In this document: piece after piece, positions 47,195 through 59,300 of the stretch
Numbering within the stretch: position 1 is the stretch's first letter
Layout of the letters: every line of letters starts with the position of its first letter
DNA from: Aradus depressus
Taxonomy: Eukaryota; Arthropoda; Insecta; Hemiptera; Aradidae
DNA: 64,000 bases
Assembly (NCBI GenBank): GCA_963662175.1
Contig: OY759223.1
Span: forward strand, 14,858,249-14,922,248
Direction of reading: 5' to 3'
Notes under the pieces: generated by a model
Seen by the model: only the letters and a program-made list of their open reading frames with translations
The model's database searches: none
What the model was told of the DNA's origin: nothing
Position numbers and translations under genes: made by a program

Positions 47195-47700
47195 ATTGAT
47201 TTCAGCCAAATCGACCAAAGGGAAGGGTGAGATTAGAAAGGAGGGATAACATAAAAACTCTAATAACTGCCGTTGTAATGAATGAATCGACATGAAATTT
47301 CATATGTGAATTCAAAACCCCATAAGGACGACCCTTAAGGAGGGATCAGAGGGGGCTCAACTCAATAAAACCCATAACTGCCGATGTTATGATTGTATCG
47401 ACATGAAATTTCATATTTAAATTCAAACCTCATTGGGAAAATAATCTGTCCTGTCAAATTTCAGTGATGTCAGTTGAAGAGAAAGAGGGCTACAAGGGAG
47501 GGGGGCTCAATTCAAAAACCCTAATAACTGCCGATTTAATTTTTTTATCAACACAAATTGTAGTATGAAGATTTAGGAGCCCTATGCAAGTCAACTGTTG
47601 AATATTAGCGCCAATCGAAGACTGGTTTTGGAGGGGGAGCGGAAAATTAATTGATTATGTCGTTCTGGGGAAGTACATTGCAGATGATTCACCTCATTTT
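47195..47700 (+). repeat. Dispersed repeat R-150, best multi-unit copy
   Basis: Three to four consecutive units are legible. Each has TAACTGCCG.TGTAATGAAT, ATCGACATGAAATTTCATAT, GTGAATTCAAAACCCCATAA, and a GACGAC or GGAAAATAA step, then an AGGGAGG.GGGGCTCAA-type segment. The last unit ends AGTCAACTGTTGAATATTAG, GACTGGTTTTGGAGGGGGAG and GGGGAAGTACATTGCAG. Orientation and order are the same in most copies, so this is one element type with internal reiteration. Confidence 0.65.
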
Positions 47701-48426
47701 TTTTCTATCGACAAATGGTGGGTTAGAGTCATGCTATCGGAACCCTGTGATTATACACGTTGCAGGTAGTGGACCGAGTGTTTAGTGGCACGTGCATGTG
47801 ATGGAAGTGGCACGTGTAAGTGGGGAAAGGTTCACACGAAACCTCAACGCCCCTATTCGCGGAATACTCTCATTATATTCAGCTAAAGTTCCTGGAACAG
47901 CTTATTCAAAAACATTCAGAGTTTTTGAAACTGAAAATAAACGTTAAAGAATCGTAGGTAACTAAGGGTAGTCACAATTTGGGGCTTCTACTATAGATTC
48001 GGGCTCATGCCCACCAGTACATAACTCCCACAAAATTTTACTTGAACATCACAAAACTCCATCTAAACAATTATTTGAAGAACTTTTCATATGAGATATT
48101 ATTATTTTATTTCTTTCATTAAAATTTTTAGTAAATAATTCCAAATTTTCTCATAATACCTACAACACTGGAATAAATCTAAGATCTTCACATACTTACA
48201 TATATTATACATTTTCGTTATAAAACAATTGGACAACAGTACATTTCGTTCGCACGAACTGCATATAACAAACTGGCTGACGAAATAAAAAATGAAACCA
48301 AAGCCATAATTAAAATTAAATATGATAAAAGAGTTTCTTCTTTTAAAACATTGGAACGTTTTGAATATACCATACCTAATTAAAATTTTGTTATAAAAAA
48401 TTAAACACATAAATATTGTATAGTAA

Positions 48427-49330
48427 TTTTTTTTTTTTTTTTTTTTTTTATTTAATGCCTTTAGATAATTACAAAATAAAATATAAACATTACAAGATAT
48501 ATAGGCTACCTCCTCCCAGAAGACGGAGTCTGAGTGTGGGAGGGGGAGCAGTCAGCTAGCACTGTACAATCACTGTTAAAAATTATTTAACATAGTATAG
48601 AGAGAAGAAATACAAAAAAAAAAAGAAAAATACAGAAATAAATAAATAAATAAAAAATAGTATCTTTAGTAAAAAATAAAAAAATACAATAATAATAATT
48701 TAAAAAAAATAATAATACAAATAAAAGAATGAAAAAAAAGAAAAAGTGACTAAAATAAGAAATATTCTCGTAATATAGAAGAAAAGTAAAATAAAAATTG
48801 ATGAATAATGAAGTGCGGATGAATGAACCTGACAACCGGAGAGCTGGCATTGAATTTTAACCGAGTGAGAGACAAGACAAGTGAACATGAAGTTGGCAGA
48901 GCACTACAGCATACATGGGAAGAGATCAGAACAGAGCGTCGTGCTAGTCAGAGTAGAGAGAACTTAACAAGGACTCAACCTGATCAGAGCTCAGTCCGGT
49001 GACCCACTCCATGACCCTAGTCATGTACCTGACCAGAGAACCTCTCCGGTTTTCTATTTCTAGTTTTATATATTTGGGCAAATTATTGAAAAGAGTTGCT
49101 ATAATAAACGGTGTCTGTTTGGTCGTCCAAGTGGTGAGTGGTCTGTGTACGATAGTACTGGTGGAGTGAGGGGATTGTGTCGGATATCGGTGAGGAACAG
49201 AACAGAGAGTATCTGAAGCATTTAGGAAAAGCTTTCTAAGGAGGTTTTTGAGGTATATATGCCGGATCGGGAGAACGGGGAAAACGGAAAAAACTTGCGT
49301 AGTAGAAATAAATTGTTGGCATTCATAAAT
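48427..49330 (-). mobile_element. LINE 3' end with poly(A), C-terminal frame
   Basis: T-run at 48427-48449 (poly(A) of the - strand). The - strand frame 49333-48944 reads FPVLPIRHIYLKNLLRKLFL, TTWTTKQTPFIIATLFNNLP and KYIKLEIENRRGSLVRYM, resembling the last domain of CR1/L2-type LINE polymerases (the F...LWN.LP region). Bases 48450-48930 are 3' UTR. A second copy of the family is at 34720-34990. Confidence 0.6.
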
Positions 49331-50398
49331 CAAATTATATCCATTATTCTCGTCTCTAACTTTGTAAACATTCTATTTTTTCATTTTTATTCAAATTAAT
49401 TATTTTATTTTATCTCATTTTATTTGACAAAATATATTATAAGAAAAACATCATTTGGATATCTTATACTTTATATTTGTTCTTATTCCATATCTCTGAA
49501 TTATTTTTAATTCCATTTTTGATTTAATTTGGATGTTTCTTTTAGTCACAGTTTTGACCGCTTAATTTTGAATATGTGTATACTGTGTACCTATGAACAG
49601 AACATCTTCGTGGGATATTCTGTCTTTTATTGAAATTATTAAGAATTATATATATATATTTTTTTTTGTTTTGTAAATATTAATTTATACATTAGTATGT
49701 ATGTTATTATTGTAATTAGTATGTACAGGAATGTAAAAATAAAAATAAAAAATTATTTTGAGAAGGGTTAGGGGGAGAGAGTGATGTGTAGGCATGGTTG
49801 GTATAAGAAAGCTCAGTAAAGACCACATCATATAATATGTATACATGCATGTGTATATATTGTTTTCTTCATTTTTATAATTTTCATAACAAAATATCAA
49901 TAATAAAAAAATATATATAATTCGTTGCTGGCGATATAATTTAAACAATATTTTGAAATATTTCCTACGGAAATTTACTTTTCATTCTTTGAGGAGCTAA
50001 AGCTAAGTTATAACTTCGGTTGCATTGATCCTATCTAATTGGAGGACTTATTAGCGATGGAAAACTTTATATGAAACATTTTGGGTAAGAATCAATTTTT
50101 TGATAGGCCGTTTTCGGGTAAATGAAGGAAACATCTAAAAATATGTGTTATAAAACTACTTCAAATTTCAAGTTCATAGATACAATCATTCTTCAGGGAA
50201 GCTTGAAAATCTGCTGAAATTTCGATCTCAGATTTTCGAACGAATACAATACTTCCTCATGCTATTGATATAAGAATACAAAAATAGATACTTTATCACG
50301 ATTCTGCAGATACCTAATTTTTGTCGTTGGACTGGACATCTCTCCTTCATGAAGAAAATATTTAATATTTTAAACCAAAACTCTCTTTTATACAGATA

Positions 50399-53300
50399 AT
50401 GCCAGCAGTTCTACCATGGAAAAGAGAAAAATTGTCGGAGATTTGGAGCTGGGAACACATCACCTGGTTTAACATGTTCGGATGGTGGGCTGAAGAGGCT
50501 TCGACGCCCCAGAGACGCCGTTGGCTCAAACCTTTGCGAGTCTTCACCACCGTATACGCCGTTGTGAGTCTCGCCTCCATGAGTTGCGCTGCCATTAAGA
50601 AAATTGCCATAGGTGAAATGGACCAGGGCTTGTTTGCCATTTTCACAATGGGACCATCAGTTCTGGGAGTGTCTAAAATTGTTTATCTTATAAAACATCG
50701 AAAACAACTCAAAACAGTTATGAACCTCCTCGATGGTAAGTTATTAATTATAATTTTTCATTAAATAACTTCATGTTGTCCTACAGAAGGGCCTAAGTTA
50801 TTTTTGATAAGCACCCAGTTTTGCTGTGTTGCTACACATTTCATATTTACTTATAAAGCAATTGATAACATAATCTGTAAAAAAAAAAAAAAATGAAGAA
50901 TTATGCAGTAAAAAATTCTTGAAGATAAGTAGAACAAGAAAGAAATAACTATTCAAAAAATTAATATGAAACATGTATAAAAAAAAAGTTGCTATCTTTG
51001 TTGTGTAAATTGAGTACCTGACATCGTACAGGCTCGGCACCATCGCTTAACGTCCAATCCGAAAGACGACATGCTATGTTTATTTTATCTCCCAGATAAA
51101 ATAAACTAAGGGCCTCGGTCGGGTATCGAACCCACGATCTTGAGCTCAGAAGGCAAGCACGCATACCACTGTATGATTTGTTGTAATAACAAAACTATTA
51201 AAAAAGTAAAATGAAATTAATAAGGAAAAATCAAAATTTTAGGAAAAATCAAAATTTTAGGAAAAATCAAAATTTTAGGAAAAATCAATGAGGTAGTTAT
51301 TCAAAAATGTTATTTATAAAAGGTTGGCAACACCTTCAGAGGAAGAAAAATGTTTATTATTGTCTTGAGGAGATATTATAGAACTTGTTAATATAATTAG
51401 AATTTAATTATTTTTAATCTATATATTATATAGATTGAAATAATTGAAAAAAAAAAAATTGTTATTATTTAAAAAAATTGAAGATAATAAAAATAATAAT
51501 AAAAAACATAGAATAGAAAGGAATCTCTTTGGATTTGATAGAATAATTAGGTATTATAAATAATTATATCTCTATCAGATACTCCTTGAAAGCCGAGGGT
51601 AAACAGTGGCGGGTGTTGGGGGAGACAGGAGGCCGGGTGCCACCAGACCTACCCCGAGGGTAAACAGTGGCGGGTGTTGGGGGAGACAGGAGGCCGGGTG
51701 CCACCAGACCTACCCCGAGGGTAAACAGTGGCGGGTGTTGGGGGAGACAGGAGGCCGGGTGCCACCAGACCTACCCCGAGGGTAAACAGTGGCGGGTGTT
51801 GGGGGAGACAGGAGGCCGGGTGCCACCAGACCTACCCCGAGGGTAAACAGTGGCGGGTGTTGGGGGAGACAGGAGGCCGGGTGCCACCAGACCTACCCCG
51901 AGGGTAAACAGTGGCGGGTGTTGGGGGAGACAGGAGGCCGGGTGCCACCAGACCTACCCCGAGGGTAAACAGTGGCGGGTGTTGGGGGAGACAGGAGGCC
52001 GGGTGCCACCAGACCTACCCCGAGGGTAAACAGTGGCGGGTATTGGGGGAGACAGGAGGCCGGGTGCCACCAGACCTACCCCGAGGGTAAACAGTGGCGG
52101 GTGTTGGGGGAGACAGGAGGCCGGGTGCCACCAGACCTACCCCGAGGGTAAACAGTGGCGGGTGTTGGGGGAGACAGGAGGCCGGGTGCCACCAGACCTA
52201 CCCCGAGGGTAAACAGTGGCGGGTGTTGGGGGAGACAGGAGGCCGGGTGCCACCAGACCTACCCCGAGGGTAAACAGTGGCGGGTGTTGGGGGAGACAGG
52301 AGGCCGGGTGCCACCAGACCTACCCCGAGGGTAAACAGTGGCGGGTGTTGGGGGAGACAGGAGGCCGGGTGCCACCAGACCTACCCCGAGGGTAAACAGT
52401 GGCGGGTATTGGGGGAGACAGGAGGCCGGGTGCCACCAGACCTACCCCGAGGGTAAACAGTGGCGGGTGTTGGGGGAGACAGGAGGCCGGGTGCCACCAG
52501 ACCTACCCCGAGGGTAAACAGTGGCGGGTGTTGGGGGAGACAGGAGGCGGGTGCCACCAGACCTACCCCGAGGGTAAACAGTGGCGGGTGTTGGGGGAGA
52601 CAGGAGGCCGGGTGCCACCAGACCTACCCCGAGGGTAAACAGTGGCGGGTGTTGGGGGAGACAGGAGGCCGGGTGCCACCAGACCTACCCCGAGGGTAAA
52701 CAGTGGCGGGTGTTGGGGGAGACAGGAGGCCGGGTGCCACCAGACCTACCCCGAGGGTAAACAGTGGCGGGTGTTGGGGGAGACAGGAGGCCGGGTGCCA
52801 CCAGACCTACCCCGAGGGTAAACAGTGGCGGGTGTTGGGGGAGACAGGAGGCCGGGTGCCACCAGACCTACCCCGAGGACACTCGGTGGCCTGCTTCCGA
52901 CTGCTGACCGGGCACGATTTCCTTCAGGGACACCTATATCGGATCGGAGTAGCGGACAACCCCTACTGCGTCCTCTGCGAGAAAGAGCAGCACATGACAG
53001 GGCAGCATCTCGACGTGTGCACCGCTTTCCAGGACGTCAGAACTGCTATTAAAGGAAACTGCACTACAACAAAGAAATCTGCAGTGTACTGAGACGCATG
53101 GCGGAAATCGCGAGCGTACATGCATAGGAAAAAAAAAAAAAAAAAAAGATAATAATAAACATTTTTCTTCCTCTGAAGGAGTTTCCAACCTTTTGTAAAT
53201 AACATTGTAGAGTAGGTAACTTATTGTTCCTCTAAATTACCACCTCATTGATCGACTATTCGAATAACGTATGTTATTGACGCGCTTTCTGAATAACGAC

Positions 53301-56300
53301 TTTCTTCTTAGGGACCATCGATATATATTTTACTCTTGATCCAAATTGTATGTTTCAGAACTAACTGAAGAAACGAGAGAGAGAGAAGACATAGAATTGC
53401 TCCGTGGCAAGATGAGACGAACTTGGCTTGTGTTCACGATCCACATGATCACCAATCTACCTGCCTCCATCCACTGGGGCCTCAGACCTATTTTTTACGC
53501 TTTCATCTACAAAGAGCGAACCCCCATCTTTGAACTTTGGCCACGCTACTTCGACACTTGGTCGCAGTTTATAGTCTCTTATATATTTCACCTCTTTGCC
53601 CTGTTGCATCTGTCTCTTAGCTTTATGTTTTATGACAATCTCTTCTTTTGTATCTCTGAGTATCTCTTGGCTCATATATTCGTTCTGAAAAATAAAATTG
53701 AACAACTTCAATTAAAAGAGGGCCAGAATGATACATTATTATTGAGAAAAATTATAAAATTTCACATCAAGAGTTTACGGTAAGTGACCTATATACTCTC
53801 TACTGTATAATAACCGCGACTATGCTGAGATTATAATAATATTAGGATGTATTCACCAACAATGTGATAAGAAGAGGAAGAGATTTCTGTCAAGCTTTCG
53901 GCACTGAGTGTGCCTTCTTTAGGGGCTTTATTAACAAATATACAATATCAGTGAGTTTATATGTGCTAGAATTGAGTAAAGATATGACACTGAAACTAAA
54001 TGAAGAGTACAGGGAAAAAACGACGGATGTCAAAAAAATTGAAAATCGAGATTTCACTACCATCTGTTGGCAATAGTGTAGTACTAATGTTTAGAACGTA
54101 GAAACAGGGAAAAAACAATGGTTAACAGTGTATTTCAGGCTTTTTTAGTTTTGGGTACAGGGAAAGAAGAGCGGCTGTGCATGGCAACCCGGGAAAGAAG
54201 GACCACTGTCACTAGAATGCGCCGCGACGTGGTTGATTCTTATCATGCTTTCCTGAAGGAAAGTTAAAGTACTTGCAGAAATGTTTAAAGATGACTGGCG
54301 TGTCCCCAAAAGATGAACGAGGTCTGCACAGTTCAAAGCATAGAAAGCTAAGTGATACTAATTATAACGCAATTTGTGAGCTTATCAAGTCATTCAAAGG
54401 CAGACAAAATCATTATAGTCTCACAAAATCTGAAAAAACGTATCTGCCATAGGAGCTAAATATGACAAAAATGTTTGATATGTTCACAGAAACAGAAAAA
54501 CACAAAATGTAGAGAAGGCAGTTTTATTAATTCTTATGTTTTTGCCTGGATTTGTATTGTTTCAAATAAAAAAAATTCTAAAAACAATCTTTTAAGTAGG
54601 CACCGACTGTTTATTATTTGAATTAACCTGAATACTGCTTCCACAATACAGTGAAAGAACAGCGGTTGTCAGTGAACATACGTCGTTTTTTCCCTGTACA
54701 AATATATTTTTTTGTATTTATCACTGACTGGAGCCTGCAAAAGTAAAACAAAAATATAACAAAATTTTGGAAAACTCGTCTATACAAACTGTTACAGGTT
54801 CTTAGTACCTTCCACGCCATTCACATGTTTCAAAATGTTCATTCTTCATGTGAAAACGTATATTTGCCATTATCTCAAAATCAATTTTTTTGACATCCGT
54901 CGTTTTTTCCCTGTACTCTTCAAATGTGACTAAACCAACCATATTATTTACACCAAAACAAACAAAAATATTATAGGTTAGGTTAGGTTTTATGACTCAT
55001 GCCCAGGCTTCAACTACGAGGTCATATCGCCTACTACCAGAGCGCTCTTTCGTCACTCTGGTGGGCACGAGCCCGACATGAGGGCAGGGGTCTTTAACGA
55101 GTACCTGACATCGTACAGGCTCGGGACCATCGCTTAACGTTCCATCCGAAGGACGGCGTGCTTAAGTTTATTTTACTTTCCAGATAAAATAAACTAAGGG
55201 CCTCGGTCGGGTTTCAAACCCACCTTTTTGAGCTCAGAAGACAAGCACGCATACCACTGAGCTACCGGCGCCCTAAAAAATATTATATCTAAAGACAAGT
55301 AATTATAACTAAATAAAATGTATATCATGAGTATACTCATAAAATGGTAGAATGATACATTATAAAAATGTAGGTAATTTATGAATTAGTTATATAAACA
55401 TAATAATATATTTTTTTTCAGCGCTTTACTACTCTCCAAATTTATTTTTGGTCTTTCCAACCTAGGGAATAGACGTTTCGGGAAAACTCCCAACATCTGT
55501 ATCTTTAACTAGTAACATGTATTCTACATAAAGAATACAATCAATATAAGAAAGGAAGTGATGGCAATAAAGATAAGCAAATGAATTGAAGATACTAACG
55601 ATGGGAGTTTTTTGCCCCCGAAACGTCTATTTGCTAGATTGTAAGGATCAAAAATAAATTAAGAATGATAAAACTGTGAAAAAATATGTATTATTATGAA
55701 TTTAGAATGTACACAACCCAAAAGTAATTTATAAATAGTTATTAAATCTGGAGTAATAATAACAATAATAGTAAAAAAAAAATAACTAAAACATGAATAA
55801 ATATATACTTAATGGAATATATAAAATGAGCATAAAAGTAATAATACTTTGATGAATAAAAGATAGATTGCAATAAATATTTTAAAAAATGTGTTCACAA
55901 AAATAAAGGAATTGGGGCCAAATCGATTAAAGGAGAGGAGGGATTAGGGGGGAGGTTTTACATAACATGCAACTGTTATAATATACAACTCAAAAACTCT
56001 AATATCTGCCATTGTAATGAATATATGGACACAAAATTTAAACAATTATCAACGGAATCAGTAGAAGGAAAAGGAGCTCAACTTAAAAATCCCAACAACT
56101 TCTGTGATGTAATGAATATATCGACATGAAATTTCATATTTGAAGTCAAAACCCAATGAAGACATTACCTGTCAAACTGAAGTGATTTCACGAGAAGGGG
56201 CAAAATTCAAAAACCCTAATAACTGCCGATGTGATGAACTTATCGACACAAAATTTTTTTTTTTTTTTTTTCTTTTGGCTTTATGAACGGTGCATATTAG

Positions 56301-59300
56301 CCATGTCAATGTGTTATGTATAATTATTTAAGACATCCATGGCCCCGGGAGGGAGTTCTATCTACGAAATAAAACTCACTCCCGGACGGGATTCGAACCC
56401 GCAAACCATGGTGAGACCATGCGACCAAAGCCCTACGCTCTAGCCCGCACGGCCACCATGGCCCCCATACACAAAATTTAGTATCGAGGATTTAGGAGCC
56501 CATACGTAAGTCAACTATTGAATATTAACAGCAAACGGTCGACTGGTTTTGGAGTAGGAGCAAAAATTTAATTAATTCGTTCTGGGGATGTACATTACCG
56601 GTGATTCATCGATGACTTTTTTTCTCATATTAAAATAAATATTATAAATTAAATGTTTAATTTGTTTTAGAATATGCAAACATTTTCAAGAAGCTACAGA
56701 CGGTGTTATAATATGCAAAGCGCTAGTTACTGTTACAACATATTGTTTTGGACTTTTTATAATTACTATGGTAAGTTGTAAATAATATATTTTATTTTAG
56801 TCTACTCATTTTGAACATTCTTAAATAATATTATATAAAAACATAACTGATTCATTCCATGCGAACTCACGTATTCATCACCCTCTTTAATAGTAATAAT
56901 ATTTACTTCCTTTAAACCATAAACCATAACATGGCAGTAAGATACCTCATAAAAATATATGCAATAAAATAGCTTATAAATTAGTTACACGTCACAAAAT
57001 AAAAAAGAGCTGGGCCTCTGTGTGGATTAACATGGACCTAACAAATAAACTTAGATCCATCAAAGCAAATATCAATAAATGGCAAAGCTCCGAAAGACAG
57101 AATAGGCAGGAGGAGGTATGTCTGATGCGGCTCCATATAGGCCACACTCGCCTAATCCATGGCCACCTCATAAACAGGGCGACGGCCCCTGGCTGTGGCA
57201 GGTGTGGGGCCTGGCCTCTCACAGTAAGCCACAACCTGGACGAGTGCCCTGGATATGAGGAAATACTAAAGGCTATGGGTTTGCGAACAAGAGACCTGAA
57301 TGAGATGCTCGGAGACAACTCGTCTATAGAAGCCGTCCTAAGCTCAATGAAGAAGTCACCTCATCGAATTAATCTAATCAAGTGTACGGCGTCAAAAATC
57401 TAGGACATTGGACGCCGACAAATAAAACTATTCTATTCTATTCTAAATTAGTTACATTAACATCTATCAACTTTTAAGGTCGGACACATGTGACTAGTAA
57501 TAACAATACTCGTAAAAATACGTATTAACGTATTAATACAAAAAAAATACTAGTACAAAAATAAAAATACGAATAAATTCAGTATAAACAGTTTTTGATT
57601 TAAATTAAATTTTGATAAATATTTTTAATAGTTCTTCCATAAGGATCTTTTTCACGATATTTCCGGGACGTTCTTGCCTCCTTTCCTTAGCTCACTATAT
57701 GCGAAATATAGAATAGAAACAAAAATAATAGCAATAAATATATATGAATATATATATAATCCCTTCCGAGTTTAATGTATTTTCGTTTATTAATTAGTTT
57801 AACCCCAAGAAATTGATTTGCAAATTATTAGGCCACAAAAAAATTGTTGACGTTCATCACCTAAATTTTTATTTACCGAGGGTAGGAGTCTTTAACGATT
57901 ACCTGAAATCGTGCAGGCTTGAAACCATCCCTTAACGTTCCATCGGATGGTCGGCGTGCGTAGTTTTTGTACCTCCTAGATAAAATAAACTAGGCCCTGG
58001 TCTGGTTTCGAACCGGCGATCTTGAGCGCAGTAAGCAAGTATACCACTGAACTACCGGCGCCCTCGGATTTTGGTATTCAGCTCTTTAATAGCTTTTTTA
58101 AAATATAATAAAAACATTTTAAAGATGTGTAATTTGGTTTTCATTTTCAGAGTAAGGAAATAAATGTGAATATAATAATGAACCTTGCGGAACTCATGCT
58201 TCTGTCCACAGTAGTTTTCTACATGTACTGTTCGTACTGTACCCAAATAAATACACAAGTAAGTCAACAATGTCAATAGGCTTTAATGAACTTGGCGATA
58301 CATACTGTACGGATACATTTTTGTGATCTTTGTCAATATAGTGGAAAGCTAATAAAAAATAATAATTTGTTCAACTTCTATAAATTAGATGGCGTAAGCA
58401 GAAAACGGTACACTATGTGTATATATTTTTGTGGAATTAGACAATATTGTATCGGTATAATAGCTATTAAAAACTTCATTCCGTTAATGATGTCTTAGAA
58501 AGACGTAACAATTAAATAAAGACTGGCGAACCTTTCCGAAGCACCGGTCGCTTGAACCAGGTAGAGTTTTCGAGATCCGCTTCGAGAAACTATCACCCTT
58601 TTTGGAATAAGTAACATAAATTATTGATCGTTGGTGAAATTGCTGGTGCGATTATCTGAAAAATTGTCAATAGATATTATAACATTTTAACTTACTGACT
58701 GTTTACTAACTTACCAATTTATATATGATTTACTAAAGTCTAGAATAACCCATGAAATATCCATTGGTCAGAATTCAAATACAGAGATGTGAACATCATT
58801 ATAATAACTGTGGTTTTTTAAAATTAAATTTATAGTATCATTCATTTGTCAACCCTTAAGAATGGTTTAGAGGATATATTTTAAAAATTCTGAATAGTTT
58901 TACAGCATTTAGGAAATTTTGTTCAGAAGTATAGAGAAATTATGAAATCATTTTAAACTAGTTTTAGGGTAAATTTTTAGTTTAATTGTTTCTTTGTTAG
59001 TGCTTTGTTCATTTTTTGTCCAAAGAGAAGACATGTGATCTTTCTCCTTGAGTGTCTCTGGTCAGATGTCATATGCATGAAAGAAGTTATACACAATAAG
59101 AAATAGCAGATATGTTAAAACATTTCTCAAACATCTGTGTCCGATTGAGTCCGATTTTCACATCTCTGTATGTTCTGAACTATTTTCTTAGTGGATTTGT
59201 TATAGAACTGTTGATATAATATATCATATGTTGGCAGTTCGAAGAGTTGAGTACATCAGTTTATATGTCGTCCTGGCTTGACGCAAATATTAGACAAAAG

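Larger units (their letters stand above)
51281..53256. repeat. Inverted-repeat pair enclosing a minisatellite and LINE end
   Basis: Left arm 51281-51364 and right arm about 53148-53256 are reverse complements (AAGGTTGG.AAC.CCTTCAG, GAGGAAGAAAAATGTTTATT, ATCAATGAGGT.GT), with a small gap in the right arm. Between them lie AT-rich DNA, the 61-bp array and a LINE tail with a poly(A). The left arm is preceded by three copies of a 17-bp GGAAAAATCAAAATTTTA unit. Confidence 0.75.

Noticed and set aside
52399..53092. Several overlapping open frames of MAGVGGDRRPGATRPTPR type
   Set aside because: They are produced by the 61-bp repeat, whose length is not a multiple of 3, so each frame recurs. Only the last part is real coding sequence, and that is a LINE end.
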